From positions 1 to 29,048 of the forward strand of contig DIKL01000025.1 in assembly GCA_002424545.1 (NCBI GenBank): a DNA stretch of 29,048 nucleotides, given 5' to 3'. A model generated the notes under the pieces. That model saw only the letters and a program-made list of their open reading frames with translations, did no database searches and had not been told where the DNA came from. How positions within the stretch are numbered: position 1 is the stretch's first letter; each line of letters starts with the position of its first letter. A program made the position numbers and the translations under genes. The DNA is from Syntrophaceae bacterium UBA5619. GTDB lineage: Bacteria; Desulfobacterota; Syntrophia; Syntrophales; UBA5619. Shown here one piece after another: positions 14,737 through 23,337 of the stretch.

Positions 14737-15075
14737 ATGCCTGACTACTGTCCGCTCGACTTCGATCTGATTGTCACGATCGTCAACAGAGGCTTTGCCG
14801 AAGAAGTGGTCAACGCCGCAAAGGCTGCCGGTGCCGAAGGGGGAACAATCATCAACGGTCGTGGAACAGGGGTTCATGAGAACGCAAAACTCTTCGGAAT
14901 CTCCATCGAACCGGAAAAGGAAATTGTCCTGACGCTCATCGACAGAAACAAAACCGGTAACGTTCTCACCGCGATCAGCCATGCCGTCGATTTAAACAAA
15001 CCGGGCAAGGGAGTGGCCTTTGTGCTGGAAGTCGAGAAAACCGCGGGCATATGCCATCTGTTATCGAAGGACTGA
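14737..15075 (+). CDS. PII-like signalling protein, second copy
   Basis: A 112-residue paralogue of the preceding PII-like protein, with the same blocks: LIVTIVNRG (11-19), GGTIINGRGTG (35-45), PEKEIVLTL (59-67) and KPGKGVAFVLEV (88-99). The PEKEIVLTL and GVAFVL segments are identical in the two copies, while the T-loop region (GVHENAKLFGIS) differs, so the two may contact different partners or form mixed trimers. A lysine precedes GVAF (Lys91) where the first copy has Asn, bringing it slightly closer to the GlnB B-loop. The start at 14737 is set by GGAGGG. It is the last gene of the operon: 24 nt after the first copy, with no good terminator recognisable in the 290 nt that follow. Confidence 0.85.
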   Translation: MPDYCPLDFDLIVTIVNRGFAEEVVNAAKAAGAEGGTIINGRGTGVHENAKLFGISIEPEKEIVLTLIDRNKTGNVLTAISHAVDLNKPGKGVAFVLEVEKTAGICHLLSKD

Positions 15076-15242
15076 ACGACTCTCCGCTCTATCGTGATTT
15101 CACTCGGAAGAGAAACCTCGGAGCAGTTGAAACATCTCCCGCGTTGAAAACCGTTTTTACAGGGCTTCCGGACCGGACATCGGCATTCTCCCCTCCGCGA
15201 CGTTCCGGCATGGTCCGCCGGACACCGCCATCAGGAATCCCA

Positions 15243-15270
15243 TTGACTTCCGAAGCGAAAAAATGATAGT
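15243..15270 (+). promoter_or_regulatory. Candidate promoter for the MBL hydrolase and purC
   Basis: TTGACT (15243-15248), 16-nt spacer, GATAGT (15265-15270). The intergenic stretch 15076-15366 also holds a 12-bp GC palindrome, CGGCGGCCGCCG (15328-15339), just before the ribosome-binding site of the hydrolase. No other feature is recognised in that gap. Confidence 0.4.
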
Positions 15271-15366
15271 TGCAGCGCGTCTCCATCAAATGAACCGGGG
15301 CAACTCCGAGAGACCGGTCCGGCTTTCCGGCGGCCGCCGCCCGGTAAAGCAGAAACGGGAGGGATC

Positions 15367-15996
15367 ATGTTCATCGAACAGCGACAGGTTGGACAGATGG
15401 CGGTTTTCGCCTACCTGGTGGGCGACGAGAAAAGTGGCGAGGCGCTCGTCATCGATCCGGCGGAGGATACGGACGGCATCATCGCGGCGGCGGAAAAAAA
15501 CAAGGTCACCATCAAGTACATTGTGAACACCCATGGCCATGTGGATCATATCGGCGGCAATGAGGATATGAAGAAACGGACAGGCGCGGCAATCGTCATC
15601 CATGAGGACGACGCAGACATGCTTGTCTCAACCCCACGGGCCATGCTGATGATGTTTGGAGGAAAAGCCTCGCCGCCCGCCGACCGGACGGTCCGGGACG
15701 GCGAATTCATCGAGGTCGGCGGCCTCAGGCTCAAGGTCATCCACACCCCCGGTCATTCGCCGGGAAGCGTCGTCCTGCTGCTGGACGGCTACGCCTTCAC
15801 CGGCGACACCCTCTTTGTCGAGGCGGTAGGGAGAACGGATTTGCCCGGCGGCTCCGGAGAAGTCATGTTCGATTCCATCCAGAAGAAACTCTGCACCCTG
15901 CCGGACGAGACGGTCGTTCTGCCTGGTCACAACTACGGAAGCATGCCGACATCAACCATCGGCCACGAAAAAAAGTACAATCCATTTCTGCGCTGA
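15367..15996 (+). CDS. MBL-fold metallo-hydrolase (glyoxalase II-like)
   Basis: A 209-residue cytoplasmic metallo-beta-lactamase-fold hydrolase. The dinuclear metal site is complete: THGHVDH (55-61), His131 in HTPGHSPGS, Asp148 in FTGDTLF, and His189 in LPGHNYG. The domain order and size match the GloB-like thioesterase/hydrolase group, but the C-terminal substrate-binding helices of true glyoxalase II are reduced, so a general thioester or persulfide-related hydrolase is equally likely. The start at 15367 has GGGAGGG 5 nt upstream. It precedes purC by 21 nt on the same strand and probably shares its transcript. Confidence 0.88.
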   Translation: MFIEQRQVGQMAVFAYLVGDEKSGEALVIDPAEDTDGIIAAAEKNKVTIKYIVNTHGHVDHIGGNEDMKKRTGAAIVIHEDDADMLVSTPRAMLMMFGGKASPPADRTVRDGEFIEVGGLRLKVIHTPGHSPGSVVLLLDGYAFTGDTLFVEAVGRTDLPGGSGEVMFDSIQKKLCTLPDETVVLPGHNYGSMPTSTIGHEKKYNPFLR

Positions 15997-16017
15997 TCGG
16001 CCGAAAGGAGACGAGAG

Positions 16018-16899
16018 ATGAACACGGGCATTATGCATACGAATTTTCAGGGAATGAAGCTCGCCAGCCAGGGAAAGGTCCGTGACATCTACGACCTCGA
16101 TTCCCATTTGCTGATCGTCGCGAGCGACCGCATCTCCGCATTCGACTTCGTCATGCCGAATCCCATCCCGGGGAAAGGGGAGGTGCTGACGCGCATGTCC
16201 GCCTTTTGGTTCGATCAGGCGGGCGACATCATCCCCAACCATCTGGTTTCAACAAACCCGGATGACTATCCGGAGGTCTGTAAACCCTACCGAGGGCTGC
16301 TGGGCGGCCGAAGCATGCTCGTGAAGAAGGCCAAGCCCTTGCCGGTCGAATGCATTGTACGGGGGTACCTGAGCGGCTCCGGCTGGAAAGACTATCGCGA
16401 GGGAAGACGCGTCTCCGGAATCAGCCTTCCGGCGGGATTGAAGGAGTCTTCCCGGCTCCCGGAAACCCTCTTTACCCCCTCAACGAAGGCGGCCGACGGG
16501 GAGCACGACCTGGCGATCACCCAGGCCGAAATGGTCCATCTGATCGGCCGGGAACTGACCGACGGGATTATCCGGGCGAGCCTTTCCATCTATGAACGGG
16601 CGGCCGTGATCGCCGACCGCACGGGGATCATCATCGCCGACACCAAGATGGAATTCGGCCTCCTGGGTGGAGAATTGATCCTGATCGACGAGCTTCTCAC
16701 CCCTGATTCCTCCCGATTCTGGCCGAAGGACGATTACGAGGCGGGGCGCCCGCAGAAGAGCTTCGATAAACAGTTTCTCCGCGATTATCTGCTTTCGATC
16801 CACTGGAATCAAAAGCCCCCGGCGCCGGAGCTTCCCGAAGAGATTATCTTGAAAACAGCCGAGAAATACCGCGAGGCGTTGAACCGTCTGGTCCGGTAG
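16018..16899 (+). CDS. purC: Phosphoribosylaminoimidazole-succinocarboxamide synthase
   Basis: A 293-residue SAICAR synthetase, the purine-biosynthesis enzyme that couples CAIR and aspartate using ATP. Visible motifs are the ATP-binding GKVRDIYDL (19-27), [12 protein letters not shown], the substrate-binding [19 protein letters not shown] and [11 protein letters not shown]. The length matches the longer bacterial/yeast-type form (about 290-305) and not the short B. subtilis form (about 240). AAAGGAG precedes ATG 16018. It follows the MBL hydrolase closely and has no other purine gene beside it in this window. Confidence 0.96.
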   Translation: MNTGIMHTNFQGMKLASQGKVRDIYDLDSHLLIVASDRISAFDFVMPNPIPGKGEVLTRMSAFWFDQAGDIIPNHLVSTNPDDYPEVCKPYRGLLGGRSMLVKKAKPLPVECIVRGYLSGSGWKDYREGRRVSGISLPAGLKESSRLPETLFTPSTKAADGEHDLAITQAEMVHLIGRELTDGIIRASLSIYERAAVIADRTGIIIADTKMEFGLLGGELILIDELLTPDSSRFWPKDDYEAGRPQKSFDKQFLRDYLLSIHWNQKPPAPELPEEIILKTAEKYREALNRLVR

Positions 16900-16906
16900 A
16901 CCGCGG

Positions 16907-16935
16907 TTGACAGGCGCGGGCCGGATGGTTATGTT
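16907..16935 (+). promoter_or_regulatory. Candidate promoter for dnaJ
   Basis: A perfect TTGACA (16907-16912), 17-nt spacer, TATGTT (16930-16935). It lies just after the purC stop and leaves a leader of about 150 nt before dnaJ. No CIRCE-type or sigma32-type element was recognised by eye. Confidence 0.5.
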
Positions 16936-17090
16936 ACGCTGTATCGGAACAGAAGTGATCCGTTTTTTTACAACCATTCATGAGTAGGATGTTCCGGTAG
17001 CGATTCGGAAAATCGTCTGATTTCGTACAGTTGAAACGCCGTTCCGGCGGAAATCGGGAAAATCAGCGCGGAAGGAAGTCGAAAGGGAGA

Positions 17091-18164
17091 ATGGCGTCAA
17101 AACGTTGTTACTACGAAGTCCTGGGCGTGGAAAGAAACGCCCAGGAGGATGAAATCAAAAAAAGCTATCGCAGGCTCGCCATGCAGTTTCACCCGGATCG
17201 GAATCCGGGCAATCGGGAAGCGGAGGAGAAATTCAAAGAGGCGGCGGAGGCTTACGAGGTCCTGAGCGACGCCGAAAAACGCGAGATCTACAACCGTTAC
17301 GGCCATGAGGGTTTGAGCGGCGCAGGTTATCGCGGCTTTTCGGGTTTCGAGGATATTTTTTCCAGCTTCGGCGATATTTTCGGCGACGTTTTCGGATTCA
17401 ATACGGGACGCTCCCGCTCAAGAACGGCGGCCAGGGCCGGCGCGGATCTTCGTTACGACCTCCGGATTTCCTTTATGGATGCGGCTCTGGGAACAAGCAC
17501 CGAGATCCGTTTGGAAAAATACACCCTCTGCACCTCCTGCCGAGGATCGGGTTGCGCCCCGGGAACTTCTCCGCAGGTATGCGGTCGCTGCAACGGACGG
17601 GGACAGGTGACACAATCCAGCGGCTTTTTCAACATCAGCACAACCTGCCCGCAGTGCCGGGGCCAGGGGGGCGTCATCATGACCCCCTGCGAGGAATGTT
17701 CCGGCGTGGGAAAGGTGCGAATCGCCAAAACGGTCCAGCTGAAGATTCCGGCCGGCGTAGAGACAGGATCCCGTCTCCGCTTGCGGGCCGAAGGGGAAGA
17801 AGGTGACTACGGCGGCCCAAACGGTGATCTGTACGTCTTCATCGAGGTGGAATCCCACGAAACGTTCGAACGAAATGGAGATGACGTTTATTGCCGCATC
17901 CCCATTACCTTCGTTCAGGCCGCCCTGGGCGGAAGCGTGGAGGCGCCGACCCTGACCGGGACCGAAAAGCTGAAGATTCCCCGAGGGACACCGACGGGCA
18001 AGGTCTTCCGTCTAAAAGGCAAGGGCATAGCCCATCTTCGCGGATATGGACGGGGCGATCAGATCATCGAAACCGTGGTGACCGTACCCTCGAACCTGAC
18101 CAGAAGGCAAGAGGAGTTGCTCCGGGAGTTCGATCGTTTAAGCAGTTCAGCGGCGGCAGGTTAA
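17091..18164 (+). CDS. dnaJ: Chaperone DnaJ (type I J-protein)
   Basis: A 357-residue Hsp40 co-chaperone that stimulates DnaK ATPase and delivers substrates. The J-domain (about 5-72) has HPD at 34-36. A Gly/Phe-rich linker follows with repeated [15 protein letters not shown] segments. The zinc-finger domain has four CxxCxGxG repeats ([32 protein letters not shown]) from about residue 147. The C-terminal substrate-binding domains begin near [20 protein letters not shown]. The frame is open back to 17031, but AAAGGGA (17082-17088) and the conserved start support ATG 17091. There is no dnaK or grpE beside it, so this could be the main DnaJ or a second copy. Confidence 0.95.
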   Translation: MASKRCYYEVLGVERNAQEDEIKKSYRRLAMQFHPDRNPGNREAEEKFKEAAEAYEVLSDAEKREIYNRYGHEGLSGAGYRGFSGFEDIFSSFGDIFGDVFGFNTGRSRSRTAARAGADLRYDLRISFMDAALGTSTEIRLEKYTLCTSCRGSGCAPGTSPQVCGRCNGRGQVTQSSGFFNISTTCPQCRGQGGVIMTPCEECSGVGKVRIAKTVQLKIPAGVETGSRLRLRAEGEEGDYGGPNGDLYVFIEVESHETFERNGDDVYCRIPITFVQAALGGSVEAPTLTGTEKLKIPRGTPTGKVFRLKGKGIAHLRGYGRGDQIIETVVTVPSNLTRRQEELLREFDRLSSSAAAG

Positions 18165-18234
18165 CAAAATTGTTGCGGGGGAGGGAAGATTTCAATTCTA
18201 TCTCCCGTGATCATCTCAACCGAAAGGAGAAACC

Positions 18235-18636
18235 ATGAAGAAAATAAAAGGATGGGCCCTAACCCTGATCATCGGAACGCTTCTGATCTCCGGCTGCACG
18301 GCGGCGCTGATCGGCGGCGCGGCGGTGGGCGCAGGTTCGGGAACGTACTTCTACATGAACGGCGAGATGAAAACCGATTACTACGCCTCATTCGATACAA
18401 CCTGGAATGCCTGCGAAAAAACCGTAGCGGATATGCGCGGTCTGGACGTCCTGCCGGAAAAGGAGATCGGGAAGGGAAAGATTTCGGCCGTAATCAATGA
18501 TGAAAAAGTCAAGATTTCCGTCGACTACAAGGCCAAAAACGTGACGACGGTCTCCATTCGTGTCGGCCTGATCGGGAACAAGCTTTCCTCCCAGCTCATC
18601 CACGACAAAATCGGGGACAACCTGATGAAAAGGTAG
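18235..18636 (+). CDS. DUF3568 family lipoprotein
   Basis: A 133-residue secreted lipoprotein: a charged N-terminus, a hydrophobic helix and the lipobox LISGC, giving a lipidated Cys21. A glycine/alanine-rich stretch (25-36) follows, then a small alpha/beta domain with the features of DUF3568 (GTYFYMNGEMKTDYYA; a helix starting DTTWNACEKT; KISVDYKAKNVTTVSIRVG). The function of the family is unknown; a role in the cell envelope is likely from the lipidation. AAAGGAG is 6 nt before the ATG. The gene stands 70 nt after dnaJ and 54 nt before a multi-pass membrane protein on the same strand. Confidence 0.85.
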   Translation: MKKIKGWALTLIIGTLLISGCTAALIGGAAVGAGSGTYFYMNGEMKTDYYASFDTTWNACEKTVADMRGLDVLPEKEIGKGKISAVINDEKVKISVDYKAKNVTTVSIRVGLIGNKLSSQLIHDKIGDNLMKR

Positions 18637-18690
18637 GCCCGCGGGACAGACGCCTTGAGGGCGCCGCTCCCTGAGAATGGAACAGGGTTG

Positions 18691-19665
18691 ATGAAAAAAA
18701 AGATGATCGCGGGCCTGGCGCTTGGTGGGCTGCTGGTCTGGCTTTCGCTGCGCGGGATCGAATTTCAGGGGTTGATCGACGGCTTCCGAACGATCCGTCG
18801 CGGGTATATTCTTCCGGCCCTGGCCGTGTTGCTGCTCATGCAGATCCTGAGGTCCATCCGTTGGGGCATCATTCTGAGACCGATCGCGAAGGTGGATCAA
18901 CTCTCCCTGTTTTCGGTCACCAGCGTAGGTTTTCTGGCTATTACCGCGTTTCCGGCCCGCCTGGGAGAACTGGCCAGGCCCTATCTCATCACGAAAAAAA
19001 GCCCTATCCCGATGAGTTCGGCACTCGGCACGGTCTTTGTGGAAAGGGTGCTGGACAGCCTCACCGTGTTGATCATCGCGGTCATCGCCCTCTTTTTCAC
19101 CCCTTTGCCAACCTGGCTGATCCGTTCCAGCACCCTTCTCCTGCTGGCAACAGTCATTCTTTCCGCCATCATGATCCTGATGATCGTCCGGCGCGAGACG
19201 ACGCTTCGCGCGCTTTCACCCCTGATTGCAAGGATTCCCGAACGCTACGCCGGAAGACTCCATCGGCTGATCGATCATTTCATCGCGGGATTTCGAATCA
19301 TGGTCGATCCGATTCTTCTTTTCTGGGCCACCTTTCTGTCCATCGTGATCTGGCTCATCGACGTGCTGGCCATCTATCTCCTCTTTCTGGCCTTCAACCT
19401 GGAACTATCGGTCACGGCCGCCGTCGTTTTGATGATCGTGTTGATCATCGGGATCGCGATCCCCACCGGGCCGGGCTTTATCGGAAATTGGCACTATTTC
19501 TGCGTTCTAGGACTCGGCCTTTTCGGAATACCCAAAACGGACGCGTTGACCTTTGCCATTGTCTACCACGCCATCTCTATCGGGCTGATCATCCTTCTGG
19601 GGCTCCTCTTCCTGCCATTCAACCGTTTCAGGTTTTCCGATCTGCGGCATCAGACGGAGTCCTGA
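18691..19665 (+). CDS. LPG-synthase-type flippase-like membrane protein (YbhN/UPF0104 family)
   Basis: A 324-residue inner-membrane protein with about eight hydrophobic segments, of the lysylphosphatidylglycerol-synthase transmembrane-domain family (YbhN/AglD-like). Family motifs are the FPARLGELARPYL segment (near 86-98) with the conserved charged residues, VFVERVLD, and the GIAIPTGPGFIGNWHY segment (near 254-269). It has no C-terminal aminoacyl-transferase domain, so it is not an LPG synthase; related proteins are thought to move lipids or help glycolipid assembly. The start is taken as ATG 18691 (MKKKMIAG); a TTG at 18655 would add 12 polar residues. Its last 16 nt overlap the tail of the convergent ntrX gene. 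Confidence 0.85.
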   Translation: MKKKMIAGLALGGLLVWLSLRGIEFQGLIDGFRTIRRGYILPALAVLLLMQILRSIRWGIILRPIAKVDQLSLFSVTSVGFLAITAFPARLGELARPYLITKKSPIPMSSALGTVFVERVLDSLTVLIIAVIALFFTPLPTWLIRSSTLLLLATVILSAIMILMIVRRETTLRALSPLIARIPERYAGRLHRLIDHFIAGFRIMVDPILLFWATFLSIVIWLIDVLAIYLLFLAFNLELSVTAAVVLMIVLIIGIAIPTGPGFIGNWHYFCVLGLGLFGIPKTDALTFAIVYHAISIGLIILLGLLFLPFNRFRFSDLRHQTES

Positions 19666-21053
19666 TCCCCTCCTCTACCCCCATCGGGACTATTCTTGAC
19701 GTCCAATTCGTAACTTCGGATTTTCTTGTGAAGATTGCTTCTCTCCAGACCGATCGCCTCAGCCGTCCGGGAGATGTTGCCGTCAAATTCGCGCAGTTTA
19801 CGCATGATATACTGACGCTCGAATTCCTGCTTCGCCGCGCGGTAGGAATCAGAAGTGATCACCGGTTCAGCGGGTGGAACTTCGGTCTTCCCTTCCCCAA
19901 ACAACGGCGCAATATCGCACTTTGAAATCAACCCTGTCGGCGTCATGATCACGAGGCGCTCGATGATATTTTTCAGTTCACGAACGTTGCCGGGCCAATG
20001 GTATCTCATCAAGACGGTCATGACCTCGTCGCTGATCTTTTTTTCAGCATCACCCTCTTTCACCGCAAAATCCCGGATGAACCGATCGACCAGAAGCGGG
20101 ATATCATCCCTCCGGTCGCGCAGCGGCGGGATACGGAGCGGGATGACGTTTAACCGGTAGTAGAGATCCTGCCGGAAACGCCCCTCCTCCATCTCCTTTT
20201 CGAGATCCTTGTTGGTCGCGGCCAGCACCCGGACATCCGTCGGGATGAGTCGGTTCCCGCCGACACGTTCGAATTTCTTTTCCTGGAGGATGCGGAGCAC
20301 TTTAGCCTGTGCCTTGAGGCTCATATCGGCCACTTCGTCCAGAAAAATGGTCCCCTCGTTGGCCAGATCGAACTTTCCCCTTTTCTTCGTCGTCGCTCCG
20401 GTAAAAGCCCCTTTTTCATGGCCGAAGAGTTCGCTCTCGATCAGGTCTTCCGGAATGGCCGCGCAGTTGACTTCGACAAAGGGTTTCTGCGCTCGCCGGC
20501 TCTGGCGATGGATGGAGCGGGCAACCAGCTCCTTGCCCGTCCCATTTTCTCCCATGATCAATATCCAAGCATTGGTCGGAGCGACGATGTCGATCATTTC
20601 CTTGAGTTCCTGAATCGGATCGCTTTTCCCCGTCAGCTCATATTCATGACTGACCTTCTGCCGCAGGAGAAGATTCTCCTCTTCCAGGCGGACGAGGTCC
20701 AAAGCGTGGTTCACGACCAGGATCACCTTTTCCAACGAGAGAGGCTTCTCGATGAAATCGAATGCGCCAAGTTTGGTCGACTTCACCGCTGTCTCGATCG
20801 AGCCGTGACCCGACATCATAACGATCTGCAACTGCGGGTGACCGGCCTTGATCGCCTTGAGGGTCTCGATCCCATCCATCCCCGGCAGCCAAATGTCGAG
20901 CAGCACCAGATGCGGCTGCTCCTCTTCGAGAACCCGCAGGGCTTCCTCGCCGCTGCCGGCCGTCACAACCTCATACCCTTCATCGGTCAGAATTCCGCCG
21001 AGCGTCTGGCAGATGCTTTCTTCATCGTCCACAATCAAGATCGTCTTGTTCAT
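19650..21053 (-). CDS. ntrX: NtrX-type sigma54-dependent response regulator
   Basis: A 467-residue NtrC-family activator. The receiver domain (about 4-120) has Asp9-Asp10, the phosphoacceptor Asp53 and Lys103. The AAA+ domain (about 140-370) has Walker A GENGTGKE (168-175), the sigma54-contacting GAFTGA (215-220) and Walker B GTIFLDE (234-240). A Fis-type helix-turn-helix lies near the C-terminus (ISRTAEAIGLERSNLHKK). GAFTGA is intact, so it should activate sigma54 promoters, unlike some alphaproteobacterial NtrX proteins. It begins 58 nt after the NtrY-type kinase gene on the same strand and is its likely partner. Target genes are not visible. Because a sigma54 activator can act at a distance, no promoter can be assigned to it here. 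Confidence 0.92.
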   Translation of the reverse strand: MNKTILIVDDEESICQTLGGILTDEGYEVVTAGSGEEALRVLEEEQPHLVLLDIWLPGMDGIETLKAIKAGHPQLQIVMMSGHGSIETAVKSTKLGAFDFIEKPLSLEKVILVVNHALDLVRLEEENLLLRQKVSHEYELTGKSDPIQELKEMIDIVAPTNAWILIMGENGTGKELVARSIHRQSRRAQKPFVEVNCAAIPEDLIESELFGHEKGAFTGATTKKRGKFDLANEGTIFLDEVADMSLKAQAKVLRILQEKKFERVGGNRLIPTDVRVLAATNKDLEKEMEEGRFRQDLYYRLNVIPLRIPPLRDRRDDIPLLVDRFIRDFAVKEGDAEKKISDEVMTVLMRYHWPGNVRELKNIIERLVIMTPTGLISKCDIAPLFGEGKTEVPPAEPVITSDSYRAAKQEFERQYIMRKLREFDGNISRTAEAIGLERSNLHKKIRSYELDVKNSPDGGRGGDQDSV

Positions 21054-21111
21054 GATTCCGATTTCGCCGTCCTTTTCCTTGATATACCGACCGACCGCGA
21101 CCCGCCCGTCC

Positions 21112-23337
21112 CTATGTTTTGTCGGGTACAGGCAAATCGAAGGTCACGATGGTTCCGCTGGGTTGGTTGTCCGCAACACTGATCCTGCCGTGATGATCGA
21201 CGATGATCGAATGGACGATCGTCAGCCCCAGCCCCGTTCCCGACCGCTTGGTGGAAAAATAGGGTTCAAACATCTTGACCTTGTACCCGGATGGAATACC
21301 GCAGCCGTTGTCTGCCACATCCACCCTTGTCGTCTTCCCGTCTCCGCTGAGGGCGGTCCGGACCTCAATACGACCGATTTGTCCATCAACCGCCGCCACG
21401 GCATTGTCCAGCAGATTGACCATGACCCGCCGGATTTGCTCCGGATCAAGCATCAATTTCGGAATATCGGCGCCTTGCTGAAATTCAAAGGCAATTACTT
21501 TGTGGGCATCCTGGAAGAGGATGACCGAATCGCGGATCACATCGTTCAGGTCGTGAAGCGCCAGCTTCGTCACCGGCAAGCGCGCGTAACGGGAAAATTC
21601 ATTCACCAAATTCTTCAGGATATCGACCTGATCGATGATCGTCTTTGTGCATTCCCGGAATACGGCGTCATCCTCACCCAGGCGATTGCCGTATTTTTTC
21701 TGGAGCCTTTGGGCGGAAAGCTGAACCGGCGTCAGCGGATTTTTAAACTCGTGGGCCATCCTCCTGGCAACCTCACGCCAGGCGGCCGCCCTTTCGGCCC
21801 GCTGCAACTGTGTCAGATCCTCGAAGACGAGCGCCATGCCCATCTCCTTTCCCTCATCATCGCGGATCGCGGTGACGGTCATCAAAATCGTCATTGTTTT
21901 CTCACGGAGGGTCAGATCAAGCTGCTTTTCGATGAACCCTTCGCCGCGTTCCCGCATCTCGCGGAGTACCTCCTCCGCCAGCATTCGGTGGTCGGGAATG
22001 AGAACCTCTTCATAGGGTCGGTTCAAGACCTTTTCGGTCCGGATGCCGAACATCTTCTCGGCGGCTCGGTTGATGGTGGTGACGACACCGTTCCCGTCGA
22101 TGGCGATGACGCCGGCCGACACGTTGCGGAGAATCGTTTCCGTATAGTTCCGGCGCTCTTCCAAATCCAGATTCGCCTGTTCCAAACCTTGCTTGCTCCG
22201 TTTCAGATCCCTGGTCATCTGGTTGAATGAGGTCACGAGAACCCCGATCTCGTCGTCCGCCACAATGTCGATTTGATGGTTCAGATCTCCCTGGGCGATT
22301 TTTCTGGTTGCATCGGCCAGATCCTGGATCGGAACGGTAATCCCTTTGGCAAGATAGAGACCGAACCAGGTCGAGGAAAAGATGATCAGGAGCATCACGA
22401 TGAACAGCGTGATGATATAACCGAATTTGATCGGCGTCTTCAGGAGCGTGAGCTGTCGATATTCTTCGGATATTTTCGAAATCACGTTGATCTTTTCCAC
22501 CAGACCGTCCGGAAAATAATAGCTCGCGGCGACAAATCCGATGACTTCCTTCGGACTCGCAAATGAAAAGACGGGGACAACCCCCCGGATCAGGTCGCCG
22601 GCGCCCGCCTGTTCGATTGTCGTCAACTCCCGGCCGGCATAGACATCCTCCAGTTCCTTGGGGGAAAGGGCCCTGGGAATCATCTGCGGATATTCACGGT
22701 CGCTGACGGCCAGATTGTCCTTCTGATTCTCAATGTGCACATCGAGCATGTTGAGTTTGTAGGTCTTCTGTCTCCTTTCGACCAGGGCCTTGAGATACAT
22801 GAGTTTATCGCCCTCGTACAGGCTGTTTTTCGATATTTCGGCGCCGAGCTCGCGGGCATAGTATTTCGCCTGATCGGCCGACTGCTGGTAGTAAATCTGT
22901 GCGACTTCGAGGGTCCGGTTCAGAGCATCCCCGATGCGAATGCTGAACCAGTTGTCGATGCTGTTGGACAGAAAATTGATCGAGACGAGAAACAACAGAA
23001 CCGTCGGGACCAGCGACAGGCTGACGAAGGCAACGACCAAGCGCGTCCGGAGTTTCGAACCGACGATTCCGCGGCGTCGTTCATAGATCAGTTTGACAAG
23101 ATTTCGAACGATCAGGAAGATTAACAGGATGATCAGGATGATGTTGATGTTGATCAGGCCGAAGATCAGTGCGTTGCCGGAGACGGGCAGCGGCATCGCC
23201 TCGCCGCGAAAGATAAGGCTTTCGATATACGTGATGATGGCGATGAGGAACACCGTCACGACGATGATGATCCTCTCGCGTTTCCTCCTCCTCGCCTCAC
23301 GGATATCCAGCTTGACGGTTCCGCGGATCGCTTTCAT
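21112..23337 (-). CDS. ntrY: NtrY-type membrane sensor histidine kinase
   Basis: A 741-residue inner-membrane kinase. Order: two or three N-terminal membrane helices (near 19-85), a membrane helix with KLRTRLVVAFVSLSLVPT, a large extracytoplasmic sensor region, another helix (FGYIITLFIVMLLII), then HAMP (KGITVPIQDLADATRKIAQGD), a PAS domain (NVSAGVIAIDGNGVVTTINRAAEKMFG), the HisKA domain with phospho-His529 (MAHEFKNPLTPVQLSAQ) and an HATPase domain ending VTFDLPVP. The start is ATG 23337, which overlaps the stop of the DUF4390 gene by one base (TGATG). That indicates coupled translation and argues against the upstream TTG at 23364. It is paired with NtrX; the signal sensed (nitrogen, redox or envelope state) is not evident. 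Confidence 0.93.
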   Translation of the reverse strand: MKAIRGTVKLDIREARRRKRERIIIVVTVFLIAIITYIESLIFRGEAMPLPVSGNALIFGLININIILIILLIFLIVRNLVKLIYERRRGIVGSKLRTRLVVAFVSLSLVPTVLLFLVSINFLSNSIDNWFSIRIGDALNRTLEVAQIYYQQSADQAKYYARELGAEISKNSLYEGDKLMYLKALVERRQKTYKLNMLDVHIENQKDNLAVSDREYPQMIPRALSPKELEDVYAGRELTTIEQAGAGDLIRGVVPVFSFASPKEVIGFVAASYYFPDGLVEKINVISKISEEYRQLTLLKTPIKFGYIITLFIVMLLIIFSSTWFGLYLAKGITVPIQDLADATRKIAQGDLNHQIDIVADDEIGVLVTSFNQMTRDLKRSKQGLEQANLDLEERRNYTETILRNVSAGVIAIDGNGVVTTINRAAEKMFGIRTEKVLNRPYEEVLIPDHRMLAEEVLREMRERGEGFIEKQLDLTLREKTMTILMTVTAIRDDEGKEMGMALVFEDLTQLQRAERAAAWREVARRMAHEFKNPLTPVQLSAQRLQKKYGNRLGEDDAVFRECTKTIIDQVDILKNLVNEFSRYARLPVTKLALHDLNDVIRDSVILFQDAHKVIAFEFQQGADIPKLMLDPEQIRRVMVNLLDNAVAAVDGQIGRIEVRTALSGDGKTTRVDVADNGCGIPSGYKVKMFEPYFSTKRSGTGLGLTIVHSIIVDHHGRISVADNQPSGTIVTFDLPVPDKT

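Noticed and set aside
20848..22230. Long plus-strand open frame (460 codons) opposite ntrX/ntrY
   Set aside because: Antisense shadow of the kinase and regulator genes, which have complete domain signatures on the minus strand.
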